From Leishmania martiniquensis (taxonomy: Eukaryota > Euglenozoa > Kinetoplastea > Trypanosomatida > Trypanosomatidae), in assembly GCF_017916325.1 (NCBI RefSeq), contig NC_090154.1, positions 251,001 through 315,000 on the forward strand: a stretch of DNA of 64,000 nt. Direction: 5' to 3'. The notes below the pieces were generated by a model. That model saw nothing but the letters and a program-made list of their open reading frames with translations, made no database searches and was not told the origin of the DNA. Positions 18,219-28,210 of this stretch are shown one piece after another; the first letter of the stretch is position 1; each line of letters starts with the position of its first letter. The position numbers and the translations under genes were made by a program.

Positions 18219-21200
18219 ATGTCGTGTAGCCTCAGCACCTTCCCAACGACGAGGCAGGCGTGCCCCATTGCCCCCGTAGCCGCGCTGCGTGCGGCAGTCG
18301 ATCGGCTGCAGCAACCGGACGCGACGGCAGCTGGTGGTGTGGATACGCGGCGACCGAGTTACCTGCTTGATGTTCCCGTCAGCGCCATTGACGTGAATCG
18401 CTGGGAGAGGCGATGGCAGGAAGCGATGAGTGAGGCCTCCGTGTCCTCGCCCTCCCTCGCCATGAGCACCAAGGAGCAGCTGCACTTTCAGCATTCATCG
18501 ATGGCGTACGCAGCGCTCATGAACAGCGATGAGGCGTCAGCGCCCACCGCCGCGCCGTCGACGCGGCACTTAGCACCGCTGCCACCGTTTGTGTTTGCCA
18601 CCGTCAAATCGCTGCCAATGACTCAGTTGCTAAAGATGCGGCGGCAGTGGCTTCCGCACCGCCAGCGGTTCGCCGTGCACCAGCAGCGCATAGGGTTTCT
18701 TGACGCGGTATTGAGCCACGCCCTCGTGGCCCTTGTCGGCCCTGCTGGCAGTGGCCGCACGCTGCAAGTACCCATCGTCCTCTCCGAAACAGAGGTGCTG
18801 AAGCGGCGGCGGCTCATTGTTGTGAGTGCAAACGCTGCTGCGGCACGGCTCACAACGCTGCGCTTGCGTGAGGAGCGCGGCGAGGATGTGCAGCACTCCC
18901 GAACAGTCGCCGCGGCTGTGCCAAATCATAACGAAACGACCCAAAGCACCAGCGTCGTCGTCACCACTGCTGAGGTGATGCTGCGGCAGCTGCTCTGTGA
19001 CCCGTGCCTCGAGGACGTTGGATGTGTCGTCTTCGACGACGTCCATCTGCGCAACGAGTCGACGGAGTTGTGCCTCTCCCTGCTGCGCGACCTCCTCACG
19101 GCACAACAGCAGTGGGAGTTCCAGCGTGGTGCGGCAACCGGGTCAGCAGCTACCTCGTCATCGAATGGGCCGGCCGTCAGCCCCGACGCTGAAACGGCGC
19201 AGGGCCCCGATGGTGGGCGAAGGCGCAAGCTGCACGTGGTGCTAAACTGCCCCGATGAGGCGTGTGCGACAACGCTGCTGTCCTTTCTCGCTCCGTCAAG
19301 GTGCACAGCAGCCACCTTTGTGTTGCAGGCGGCCCCGGCGCTTGTGACGGCCACCACTACGTTTTACTTGGAGGAGGCCGTGCAGTGGCTACTCAAAAGT
19401 GAAAGGGAAGGAAGTTGCCTCATTGGCGACAGCGCTGCGATGGAGGCGGCGTTGATCTCGTACGCCGAAAACGTGGATGCGGTAGCGCGCATCATGGCTG
19501 CCGGCGACGCGGATTTCGCGCACCCAGCCGCCTTTCGGCGCTACTGGTTGCCGCTCATTCAGCAATGTCTGGATGAGTTTGACAAGGCCGACCGCCAGAC
19601 TGCTGGTTCCACCGCTGCGCAGGGTCCGTTTCCGCTCTCGGCGATTGTTATTGTGGCACCGAACAACCACTACGTCCACGTCATCGCTAACGCCGTGCGA
19701 GAAGTGCAGCGAGCGTCAGCAGAGGGGGATGCGGCGGCGTCGCGCGTGTGCACCGCCCTCGCCGAAGACTCGCCCTTTTCGGACTTCATGGCGGTAGCAC
19801 AGCGCACCGCCGTGAAGGACGCGGGCCAGCGTTGGGTTATTGTGGCGACCAGCGAGCTCAGTCAGTCGGTGCTGCCGTTTAGCTTGGATGTCGGGCTCGT
19901 TGTGGACTGCGCGCGCAACGGGTACACGACGGTGGATACAACCACGATGGCGGACACCGTGGTGATCGAGTACAGCACCATAGCACAGCTGCGTCACCGC
20001 CGAAAGCTGGCCAAGATGACGGCAGTGGCGTCCGCCGCGGCCGGGAGTGGGGGCAGCACATCTTCTACCCCCGTGGTGATTCAGCTGATTCCCAAGTCGG
20101 TCCTGCACGGAGCGCACCACCGCCGCTTCAGTGCTGACCCCGCCCAACACATCATTTTTCGTCTCCCATTCAGTCGCTACGTGCAGCTCTATCAGGTGTT
20201 GCAGGCGCGGGAGGAGGCGGCCTTGTTGCAGCGAGCGGTTTTCTCACTCTCCGCTGCAGGAGGGAGCAATGCAAGCGGTGCTGGTGGTGGTGGATCTTTG
20301 GTAGCCAGCAAGGTGTCCGCCATCCTTGCGTCGCAGCTCATCGGTGTGCCTGCTGCGACGGCGACGCGGTACGAGGCGGTGAGACGAATCATGACTTCGG
20401 TGGAATCTTACCTGCGCGCCGCCGGGCACCTCGCCGTGGACCACACCCCTGGCTCGCCCGCGATCGGCCAGCTCGTGCTGCAGCCGATGGCCGTGTTGTG
20501 CCTGTGTCTGCCGGTACCTCTGCAAGTAGGGCGACTACTCATTGCTGGCAGCCTACTGCGCCCTTCTCTGGCGGCTCTCACAGCGGTGGGTGCGCTGTGG
20601 TGCTGCAGCGACCTGCTCTCCTTGCAGGGCGCTGGAGCCGTGCGCGCGTTGGATGTGTCGGATGCAGCACGGGGGGTCGTGGAGGAGCAGGCGGCGCTCT
20701 TGGCGGAAGCGCGGCTGTTTTTTTCGCGCGACTCTCTCAGTGACGTCATCAGCGCCTTCAACGTGTATCAGATGTGGTGCTCCACAAAGGGTAAGCCAGA
20801 GGCAGAGCGCGACTTCTTGGAGGAATGCGGCGTCGCCGGTGAGGTTCTGCGTACCGTCTTCGACACCCAAGTGCAGCTGTGCATGCTGATGCGAACCTCT
20901 GGTCTGCTGCTGCGTTCTGGCAAAGAGGGCGAGAGCAGTCGCGCCGGCGCTGGGGAATCGGCAGCAGCGAGAGATCTAAGAGTGTGCGTAGAATCTGTGC
21001 AGCAGAGCACGTTCGACAGCGCGGCACAGGTATCCAGCGCCCTCGCTAATGCGATGGTGGCTTTGTCACCGGAGGCGGCCACGAGTCGTGCCCTCCACGC
21101 ATGCATCACAGCTGCACTGTACCCAAGCTGCGTGGTCCCAACGGGCGAAGACGGGATCGGTCTCTTGTACGATGGCGTGTCCACCACCGGCATTTCCGGC

Positions 21201-24035
21201 ACCTCTGGTGCTAGTGAGCCGCCTGCGAGCGGGTCTCAGCCAGCTGGCACTGGCCGCCGGGTGGCGAGCTTCAGCAGCGACTGTGTTCTCGCCGATGCGG
21301 CGCAGTGTACAAAAGCCGCTGGTCGGCCGTTTCTCTTTCTGGCCAAGTCGATCGCTGACGCGGCGGCGCGTGAGGCGGCTGTGGTCGGCATATCGTCTAC
21401 CGTCGCCGCAACCGTTGTGGAGCAGCTGGACCCTTTGCACGAGGCAGCGGCCGCGGTCTTCTGCGGCCACTTCCACGAGCGTCCTCGCAAGGCACCGACA
21501 CGTTGCCGCGGGTGGTCGTCGGTGCTGACCGGCCGGTGGCGTGAGACTCGACGCGCGCGTGCGTTACCGCCCGTTTCGCAGCTGCCGCCAACGTGCATTT
21601 CGGTGCAGTCATATGACACCGTGCACTGCAACCAGGTTGTCTGCACCATGGACCAGAACCTCTCCATCACAATGCGTGCAACGACCGCAAAGTGGTTGCT
21701 GCAGCTCCGCGCACACGTCGGCGTGCATCTCGCCGCCTTGGCGCGTGGGGTCGCCACGTCTCGCAGCGAGCAGTCGCCGGCAGAGGCGGCGTCCGCGCCG
21801 GCGAGTGAGCTGGCGCAGGCCTGGGAGTGGTGGGAGCGTCGTCACGAACAGGGTCGTGATTGGCTGCGTGAAGAGCGGGTGGTCGTGGCGCATCAACAGC
21901 AGCAAAAAGAGGCAGCGGCGGCGGCGGCCGGCGATGACGAGCAGCAACAGGCAGCAGCGGCCAAAGTCGCTGCGCTGCGGCAGCGTCTCTTCAGCTTTTA
22001 CGAATGGCAAATTCGGCCCGGCACGCCGGCCGCTGTCGTCGTTCCATCCAATGCGGAGTGGCAGGCGTTTGCCAAGAGCGCTGCAACAGCGGCGGCTGCC
22101 AAGGGGGGCAACGAGCTCGGCAACGGGGACACGGGCGTCGCTGCGGAGGAGGAGGACGTTGCTGCAGGCGACGTTGGTGGCGTGCAGGCCACCTACTCGG
22201 GCAAGGTGCCGCCGGCGGACATCGATCACATCTTTCGTTTGTGCGTCAAGAGTGTTGCGGCCAAGGGCACACGTGAGGCCGAGGCGCAGCTGCTGCGGGA
22301 CAACCCGGACATGTTCGGCTTTCTGAACCCCGAGGACGAGTTCCACGAGTACTACCTGTACCTTCTACGGCAGGCAGCGCCAGACATGGAGGTGCTCGGT
22401 GACAACTTGGAGGAGCTCATCAGCTTCCTTGAAGGCCTTGAGGCGGAGTTAAGCGAGGAGCTTGGGCTGCCGGACCCGAACGCGGCGGCACAAGAGGAAG
22501 CGGAGGGAGGCCTGGGCATGCAAGTAAACGTCGACGGCAGCGTATACGGCGCAGATGCCGGCGGATTTTGGGGCAGCGGCGCCCATGGTGAGGTTAATGG
22601 GCAGTGGTGCTCCAGCCCGTTCGGTGACGGCTACGCAGTTCATGATGTGCCGATTGGCGAGGGCGACATGGATGGCTATGGTGACGGCGACGGCGGTGGG
22701 TTGCAGCTCGAGTCCGCCGCGATCAACCTTAAGAAGAGCGCCGGCCCAACGCTGGCGGAGAAGATCGAGGAGGCAAAACGGGCGCAGGCTAACGCCGCAC
22801 CGACTATGGCCAAGCCGGCTGACATGGCGCCCTCTATTATAAGTGCTGCCCCTGCCGCACCCGCGCCGATGCCCGTGCCCGCGGTGCAACTACCAGCAAG
22901 CGGCAGCACACCGTTTGTGTCGACCAACGCAGGGGAGACGCTCGCGGACAAGCTGCGAGCCATGAAGATGGCTGCCTTGGGCGGATCGTCCGACGGTGCT
23001 AGCAACCTTGGGCGACTACACTCGGCGGCACCGCCGAGCATCGACTCGAGTAGTATACAGCAAGAGCCTGCCACAGCGTCTGGCGTGATGCCACCGCCGC
23101 CCACGGCCGCAGATTTGCTCGCCGTCATTAACGGCGCTGACAGCGCGGGGGCAGCGCCGCCACAGTCATCCCTCGGTCTCGGCCTCCAACAAGCACCGCC
23201 AACAGCTGAGGAGCTCTTAGCCTTGCTGGGGCCGGCGCCCCCTGCTGCACCGGCCGCCGACTCGTTTGCAGTTGGCAGCAGTCTCGGTGGCATCTTGGGT
23301 AGTGCTGCAACGTCAACGGCGGCAATGGCGGCGATGATGTTGGGGTTGCCAGCAACGCCTCTGCATCGGCCTCCGCCAGCCATTCCTGCCAAAGCCATCG
23401 AAGAACGGCCGCCATCCGTGCTCGTGTACCCGGTTCCAGATATCCGCAAGTACGGCAACGTGCGCCTGCTCCTGGCCAAGAGCCTTAGTGAGTTGCTGAA
23501 CATGCGCGTTGGTCCGACCACCATTGTGGGTCACGTGGCACGCATCGACGTCCCCAACCGCAACGTTGAGGCGCGTGCGCTGGCGCTGAAGAAGTTCAGC
23601 TGTGGGGATACCAAAATCACGGTGCATCTCTTCAAGAACGACCGCATTATCGACGACCCGGAGCGCCAGGAGCGCGAGCGGCGAAAGCGGCGCGAGGAAC
23701 TTCGGCAACAAGAAGCTGAGCGGCACCTGCAGCGGCGCCGTCGCACCGTGAACCCCGCAAGTGGTGAGGAGTCCGGCCGCCCTGACGCCTTGCGGCGCGG
23801 CGGTGGCGCTGCCGCAGCTATCATCGAAAGCGCCGTTATTGACCCCACCAGCCCCGACGCTTTCAACGACCCCAGCGCGTACGGCAACGACGCTCCCGTG
23901 GCAGCAGCAGCAGCGGCGGCAGGCAATGCGGCGACGTCAGCGCTGAGGGGGATCGGCGTCCTCTCGTCTTCGGAGGACGTCTATGGCAACGACGGGAGCG
24001 GAAGCGCTGATTCATCTTCATCCTCGTCCGAGTAG
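18219..24035 (+). CDS. degenerate DEAH-type RNA helicase with SURP domain
   Basis: The 1938-residue protein has the layout of a DEAH/RHA helicase in its first half. A Walker A-like GPAGSGRT (residues 174-181) replaces the usual GxTGSGKT. FDDVH (motif II, D273-H276) replaces DEVH/DEAH. A motif III SAT is not seen (LNCPDEA instead). RWVIVATSELSQSVLPF matches the RecA2 motif V region. The QRxGRAGR motif VI is absent. Loss of the Walker lysine and of the motif II glutamate suggests weak or no ATPase activity. An HA2-like region (about 770-850) and Ala/Gln-rich linkers follow. Residues about 1333-1387 form a SURP/SWAP module (VKSVAAKG...NPDMFGFLNP...FHEYY), a protein- or RNA-binding domain typical of splicing factors. 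The C-terminus has paired short motifs (TLAEKI/TLADKL, PPTAADLLA/PPTAEELLA), a conserved-looking block near 1728-1830, and a basic then acidic/serine tail. A role in pre-mRNA or RNA processing is likely but not proven. Confidence 0.82.
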   Translation: MSCSLSTFPTTRQACPIAPVAALRAAVDRLQQPDATAAGGVDTRRPSYLLDVPVSAIDVNRWERRWQEAMSEASVSSPSLAMSTKEQLHFQHSSMAYAALMNSDEASAPTAAPSTRHLAPLPPFVFATVKSLPMTQLLKMRRQWLPHRQRFAVHQQRIGFLDAVLSHALVALVGPAGSGRTLQVPIVLSETEVLKRRRLIVVSANAAAARLTTLRLREERGEDVQHSRTVAAAVPNHNETTQSTSVVVTTAEVMLRQLLCDPCLEDVGCVVFDDVHLRNESTELCLSLLRDLLTAQQQWEFQRGAATGSAATSSSNGPAVSPDAETAQGPDGGRRRKLHVVLNCPDEACATTLLSFLAPSRCTAATFVLQAAPALVTATTTFYLEEAVQWLLKSEREGSCLIGDSAAMEAALISYAENVDAVARIMAAGDADFAHPAAFRRYWLPLIQQCLDEFDKADRQTAGSTAAQGPFPLSAIVIVAPNNHYVHVIANAVREVQRASAEGDAAASRVCTALAEDSPFSDFMAVAQRTAVKDAGQRWVIVATSELSQSVLPFSLDVGLVVDCARNGYTTVDTTTMADTVVIEYSTIAQLRHRRKLAKMTAVASAAAGSGGSTSSTPVVIQLIPKSVLHGAHHRRFSADPAQHIIFRLPFSRYVQLYQVLQAREEAALLQRAVFSLSAAGGSNASGAGGGGSLVASKVSAILASQLIGVPAATATRYEAVRRIMTSVESYLRAAGHLAVDHTPGSPAIGQLVLQPMAVLCLCLPVPLQVGRLLIAGSLLRPSLAALTAVGALWCCSDLLSLQGAGAVRALDVSDAARGVVEEQAALLAEARLFFSRDSLSDVISAFNVYQMWCSTKGKPEAERDFLEECGVAGEVLRTVFDTQVQLCMLMRTSGLLLRSGKEGESSRAGAGESAAARDLRVCVESVQQSTFDSAAQVSSALANAMVALSPEAATSRALHACITAALYPSCVVPTGEDGIGLLYDGVSTTGISGTSGASEPPASGSQPAGTGRRVASFSSDCVLADAAQCTKAAGRPFLFLAKSIADAAAREAAVVGISSTVAATVVEQLDPLHEAAAAVFCGHFHERPRKAPTRCRGWSSVLTGRWRETRRARALPPVSQLPPTCISVQSYDTVHCNQVVCTMDQNLSITMRATTAKWLLQLRAHVGVHLAALARGVATSRSEQSPAEAASAPASELAQAWEWWERRHEQGRDWLREERVVVAHQQQQKEAAAAAAGDDEQQQAAAAKVAALRQRLFSFYEWQIRPGTPAAVVVPSNAEWQAFAKSAATAAAAKGGNELGNGDTGVAAEEEDVAAGDVGGVQATYSGKVPPADIDHIFRLCVKSVAAKGTREAEAQLLRDNPDMFGFLNPEDEFHEYYLYLLRQAAPDMEVLGDNLEELISFLEGLEAELSEELGLPDPNAAAQEEAEGGLGMQVNVDGSVYGADAGGFWGSGAHGEVNGQWCSSPFGDGYAVHDVPIGEGDMDGYGDGDGGGLQLESAAINLKKSAGPTLAEKIEEAKRAQANAAPTMAKPADMAPSIISAAPAAPAPMPVPAVQLPASGSTPFVSTNAGETLADKLRAMKMAALGGSSDGASNLGRLHSAAPPSIDSSSIQQEPATASGVMPPPPTAADLLAVINGADSAGAAPPQSSLGLGLQQAPPTAEELLALLGPAPPAAPAADSFAVGSSLGGILGSAATSTAAMAAMMLGLPATPLHRPPPAIPAKAIEERPPSVLVYPVPDIRKYGNVRLLLAKSLSELLNMRVGPTTIVGHVARIDVPNRNVEARALALKKFSCGDTKITVHLFKNDRIIDDPERQERERRKRREELRQQEAERHLQRRRRTVNPASGEESGRPDALRRGGGAAAAIIESAVIDPTSPDAFNDPSAYGNDAPVAAAAAAAGNAATSALRGIGVLSSSEDVYGNDGSGSADSSSSSSE

Positions 24036-24925
24036 CCGGCGCCGCGGCAGGATTCGCTGCAGGCGCCAGTAAGCTGCGGCGCGGGGGGGAAGCCGGTGCG
24101 TGGGCGGGTGGCAGAGCAGAGAGCGATGGTGTGTTGCATCGCAATGCAGTATGCGAGGGGTGCGCGGAAGCACGCCAGCGAAAGGGGGGAGGTGTCGTAC
24201 GCGCCTTGCCTGGCGCACCGGCGTGGGAAGACCTAATTTTTCAGGTGAGTTAACTTAAGCGCGTCGCGCCATAGATGCCTTACAAGCAAAAGCAAATCGT
24301 ACACGAGGTCGGTGTGAGTCGATGCGTGCGTGAGGCACGTCGCACGGAAACGAAAGGCAACGCCAGCCGCCGTCGTACTTGTACGCGACAACGGAGAGGC
24401 CGCTCCCCTTCGATGCACTGCGAACGGCGGCGCTTACATTTTAAAGTGAAAGACACACGTCTACACCGAGGTGCGCACGATGGTATAGAGAGTGGGAGGA
24501 AGACGAGGAGACTGCTCTTTGTTTCGTTTTCCCCTTTTTTTTGGAAGGGGAATTCTTCTGCATCGACGCCGCACATGCGGGGCGCGCTCGGGCTCGCAGG
24601 CTCCGTTCGGTGTCCTGTATGCACGTGCTTGCCGAGCCCTTCTTTGAGTCTTGTGTCCCTCTGCTCCCTAACCAACGATTTCTGTTCTCCCTCCTGCTTC
24701 ATTGCTTCTTGGGTGGTGCACACATGCTGCTGGCTGGAGCGACGCCCTTCCCCTCAGAGATAGCAGTTGCGGCAGCCGCATCCGCTTGCTTCGGCACTCG
24801 CGTGTGATTGTGTCTTCGCATCACTCTCCCTTTTTGCTCGTGGGAACCGCTGCCGGGTTGTGCGTAGGCAGCTACTGCAGGAGCGACGGTGCACACCAAC
24901 TTCCGGACATCGAGGACGCGCCTCC
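24036..24925. other. intergenic region
   Basis: No gene was identified. Sequence is fairly balanced to about 24500 and pyrimidine-rich from 24640 to 24710. CCCTTCCCCTCAG (AG at 24756-24757) is a possible trans-splice acceptor for the AC40 gene. Confidence 0.65.
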
Positions 24926-26272
24926 ATGTCCGCGCCACGCCGAGATGTGGATAAAGTCCAGATCGGCTACCACCGTGCGGAGAACACCGAGACGGTGAGC
25001 TCGCCGCACACGTACGCCTACAGCAGCGGTAAGAGCGCTCCATCCACCACCAAGCCAGACAAACCAACAGTGTCGAACATACGCATCGTCTCCGCCGTCG
25101 CCGGGCTGCCGCCCTCCAGCTTTGCCGCCAAGGCGCCTGTGAAGAGAGAGAAGAACGAGGAGGAGCCGCAGGGCGTCACCGCCGCCGGTGGCAGCGCATC
25201 CTCGTCGGCGGCGCTGCCGCATGGCGGGGCGAGTCACGTGCGGACGACCGCGGACGGCTTTCCTTGGTCGACGCGGCGGGTAGAGAGGATGTCGTTTGAG
25301 ATGCAGCACGTGAGCCCTCCCATTGCAAACCTGTTCCGTCGCGTGCTGATGACAGAGGTACCGACGCTCGCATTCGACCGTGTTTTGATTGAAGAAAACG
25401 ATAGCCCAGTGCTGGATGAGCTCCTGTCGCACCGCCTCGGCCTCGTCCCGGTGGCGGGTCCGGTGATGAAGATGCAGTACATCACGGAGAGCAATCAGGC
25501 GAGCTTTAGCAACCTTGACCCAAGCCGTGTACTTTTGTTTGAGCTGGACGCTATGGGCGCCAAGGATGCGACGGTGACGCCTGTGTATAGCCGGCAGCTG
25601 CAGTGGGTGCCACTGCCGGGACAAGAGAAGATGTGCGCCGCCAAGGCTGGCGCTGCAGCGGGCGCGGCCCACACAGGCAGCGAGGAAGACGCCGGCGCGG
25701 CAGGGGCGCCCGAGCAGTGCACCGATGATGATGAGGACGCCGTATTCCTTGTACACCCGGATATTCTGCTCACCAAGCTGGGCCCTGGTCAGCGTCTCAA
25801 GCTCAAGGCGATCGCTGTAAAGGGTTTCGGTGCGGTGCACGCCAAGTGGAGCCCTGTCTCGGCGTGCTATTACGAGATGAAGACCTCCGTCGAGCTGTGT
25901 GAGCGATTGACCGGCTCGGCGGCCGAGGCGCTTGTCAACTCGTGCCCCGCTGGCGTTTTTGGCTACGAGGGCGGCCGGAAGGGCGCGGCTGTGACCGTCG
26001 TGGCCCCAGAGAAATGCACTCTATGCCGCGAGTGCCTCCGCAGCGACGGCGTGGCCGCTGCGTCCGCCACTGACGAGGGCGTGCGCGTTCGCGTGCAGAA
26101 GGACAAGACGCACGTCGTCTTTCACATCGAAAGCGTCGGTCAACTACACCCGGCGCAGATCCTGCGCATAGGTCTCCGTCTCTTCGCCGGGCGCTGCCGG
26201 GCGCTCGCGGAGATGGTGCAGTCGACTGAGGTGCGTGTGGTGGATGCGAGCGCCAAGTCACTGGAGCTCTGA
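24926..26272 (+). CDS. RPAC1: RNA polymerase I and III subunit AC40 (RPAC1)
   Basis: The 448-residue product is the alpha-like subunit shared by RNA polymerases I and III, which pairs with AC19 to nucleate enzyme assembly in the nucleus. A kinetoplastid-style disordered extension of about 110 residues precedes the conserved core. The dimerisation domain shows SFEMQHVSPPIANLFRRVLMTEVPT and ENDSPVLDELLSHRLGLVPV, which match the FRRIL/AEVPT and DE-L-HRLGL-P signatures. A low-complexity acidic insertion (about 235-275) interrupts the second domain. Domain 3 contains CPAGVF (C340) and CTLCREC (C364, C367, C370), the four-cysteine arrangement seen in archaeal Rpo3 proteins that bind an iron-sulfur cluster. 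The C-terminus (HIESVGQLHPAQILRIGLRLF) is the typical final helix. The frame is open upstream, but 24926 is the first ATG. Confidence 0.92.
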   Translation: MSAPRRDVDKVQIGYHRAENTETVSSPHTYAYSSGKSAPSTTKPDKPTVSNIRIVSAVAGLPPSSFAAKAPVKREKNEEEPQGVTAAGGSASSSAALPHGGASHVRTTADGFPWSTRRVERMSFEMQHVSPPIANLFRRVLMTEVPTLAFDRVLIEENDSPVLDELLSHRLGLVPVAGPVMKMQYITESNQASFSNLDPSRVLLFELDAMGAKDATVTPVYSRQLQWVPLPGQEKMCAAKAGAAAGAAHTGSEEDAGAAGAPEQCTDDDEDAVFLVHPDILLTKLGPGQRLKLKAIAVKGFGAVHAKWSPVSACYYEMKTSVELCERLTGSAAEALVNSCPAGVFGYEGGRKGAAVTVVAPEKCTLCRECLRSDGVAAASATDEGVRVRVQKDKTHVVFHIESVGQLHPAQILRIGLRLFAGRCRALAEMVQSTEVRVVDASAKSLEL

Positions 26273-27121
26273 GGGCTGCGAAAGAGAGGACGCGTGGCGT
26301 GTGAAAGGTATTCCATTTGTTCGTCTCCACGAACGTTGCCTCCACACGTGTCTTCGTCCCGCCGCCCCTCCCCCCTCTCCGGGGAGAGCTGCCCACTCCC
26401 CTTAACCTCAGGCCCTCACCCATGTCTCGATATAATGCCTAATGGTCGTTGTTCTTGTTTTTTTTGTCGGAGCAAGTCTTTGTGTCTGTGTGTGTATGGG
26501 AGGGGGGCGAGGGGGACAGAAGAGGCGCGTGTCCGCCTCATCCGAATGCACTATCGCTGTGCCTCCCAACCTCGCTCGATCTTCTCCCGCGCGTAAGCTG
26601 GCATACGTGCCTCTGTGTAACGGCAGCGAAGCAAACAAGGATTGTCGTCGCCCGCAGTGACCCTAACGCACCAGCGTGCTTGCCGCCACAAGGCAACAAG
26701 GGCAAGTATAACGGTGTCGCTGCAGGGTCGTCGCTCAAGCAGCGCGTGGTAGAGACTTTCCCATGCAGGTCGACCGATGTGGTGCGAATGCAAGGAGGTA
26801 GATTGGCGTCATTAGCTCGAGCGGGCGTCGTTCGGTGGGTGGAGGAGAGGGCAACGTGCAAGGCCTCGATAGAGGAAGGAAGAGCATTCAAGTCGGCGCG
26901 TCTTTGCGACTTGTCACCTCTCCCCGCTTCGGCGCATGCTGGGCACTATTGTGCACGTTCGCCGCGCGCAAACACACACACGCACTCTTCAATGCCAGGC
27001 ATCGGAAGCTGAAGCGGCACCCCACGTCTTTTCAGCTTTCGGCCTTGGCACGCATCACCACCACCACTCTCCCTCTCCTCCCTTTACCTTCCCGCAGACC
27101 TCCAGTACACGTTAGCCCACA
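26273..27121. other. intergenic region
   Basis: No gene was identified. The stretch 26640-26960 is less pyrimidine-biased than usual and has open frames in several phases, but no recognisable protein. A strong polypyrimidine tract runs from 27064 to 27095. Confidence 0.65.
27064..27097 (+). promoter_or_regulatory. candidate spliced-leader acceptor for UTP11
   Basis: A C/T tract of about 30 nt ends in CCCGCAG (AG at 27096-27097), 24 nt before the ATG. Confidence 0.5.
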
Positions 27122-28210
27122 ATGACGAAGGGAAAAGGCCGAAATCCGGGCGCCAGCGGGCTTGACAAGCACCTCAAGCGCAAGACGCACCTGGAACGGT
27201 CGCAGCCCAAGTCGCGCCAGCATCTTGGTCAGCTTGAGAAACATAAGGATCACGTTCTCCGCGCCAAGAAGCGCAAGGCAAAGGTCCGCCGCCTGGAGGA
27301 GATCAAGCGCGCCGCCGCGCAGCGCAACCCGGATGAGTTTAACATCGGCATGACGAAGGCAGTGATGGATGTGGCGAGCGGCCGTATGAAGAAGCGCCGG
27401 GCTCGACTGGTGGAGTCTGACCGGAAAAAAGACCTGCAGCAAGTGATCGAGCACAACCGGCGCAATGTGCAGTACCTCGAGTTCAAGGCCCAGACGGACC
27501 AGCAGCGGGCAACCGAGCTGCTCAACGAAGAGGCGGCCGCGGCGCTGACATCGACTGCCCCGCAGAACAAGCACATCATCTTTGTGGACTCCGAGGACGA
27601 GTTCCGCCGCTTTAGTCCGCTCAAACACTTTGACGCGACGCCGGAGATGATGCGGCAGCACCCAGCGGTGCGCGGCCGCATCAGCGTCCTGGAGAAGACG
27701 GTCTTGCCGGAAGAGATTCTCATGAGCGGCGGGCACCAGGTCAAATCAGCGGCGCAGAAACGGAAGGAGCGGCGTGAGTTGCAGGAGAAGATGCGCCGCA
27801 GCGGTGCCGACGCCACCGCCGAGACACGGGCTGAATTTGCAGAGCGCATGCGTGCAAAGAAAGAACTGAAGCGTTATCAATTCACCGACCTGCTTGACGA
27901 GGTGAGGCGCGAAGGCGAGATGACGGCCTCCTTGTCCAAGGATGCCTCAGGCGCGAACGATGAGCACGAAGGAGGAGCAGCGGCGGAGAATGAGGTCACG
28001 CGGCTGCTGGAGTGGCGCCGTAAAGAAGAACGCCAGGCAGCCATAGCGACGGCGCGGCACGTGCGCGAGGTTGGGCAGCGAATGCAGCGGAGCAAGAGTC
28101 TATCAGCTCTAGCTAAGAGCATCCGAAAGCAGTCACAAGGCATCAAGCGGCAGATGGAGCAGAAGCGCGAGAGTCACTTCAAGCCTGGTGCGGCGCGGCG
28201 CTCACGGTGA
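27122..28210 (+). CDS. UTP11: U3 snoRNA-associated protein UTP11
   Basis: The 362-residue, very basic product belongs to the UTP11 family of the small-subunit processome, which works in nucleolar 18S pre-rRNA processing. The N-terminus carries the family hallmarks: HLERSQPKSRQHLGQLEKHKDH (residues about 22-43), then a Lys/Arg-rich helix and RNPDEFNIGM (about 66-75). HIIFVDSEDEFRRF (about 150-163) is also typical. The family protein is about 250 residues in yeast and human; the C-terminal 100 residues here add charged helical segments ending in a basic tail. AC40 directly upstream also serves ribosome synthesis, although neighbouring genes in kinetoplastid units are usually not functionally linked. 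Confidence 0.92.
   Translation: MTKGKGRNPGASGLDKHLKRKTHLERSQPKSRQHLGQLEKHKDHVLRAKKRKAKVRRLEEIKRAAAQRNPDEFNIGMTKAVMDVASGRMKKRRARLVESDRKKDLQQVIEHNRRNVQYLEFKAQTDQQRATELLNEEAAAALTSTAPQNKHIIFVDSEDEFRRFSPLKHFDATPEMMRQHPAVRGRISVLEKTVLPEEILMSGGHQVKSAAQKRKERRELQEKMRRSGADATAETRAEFAERMRAKKELKRYQFTDLLDEVRREGEMTASLSKDASGANDEHEGGAAAENEVTRLLEWRRKEERQAAIATARHVREVGQRMQRSKSLSALAKSIRKQSQGIKRQMEQKRESHFKPGAARRSR

Noticed and set aside
22676..23524. 282-codon minus-strand frame within the DEAH-SURP gene
   Set aside because: Low-complexity Ala/Gly/Ser translation of the complementary strand of a disordered coding region; a shadow.
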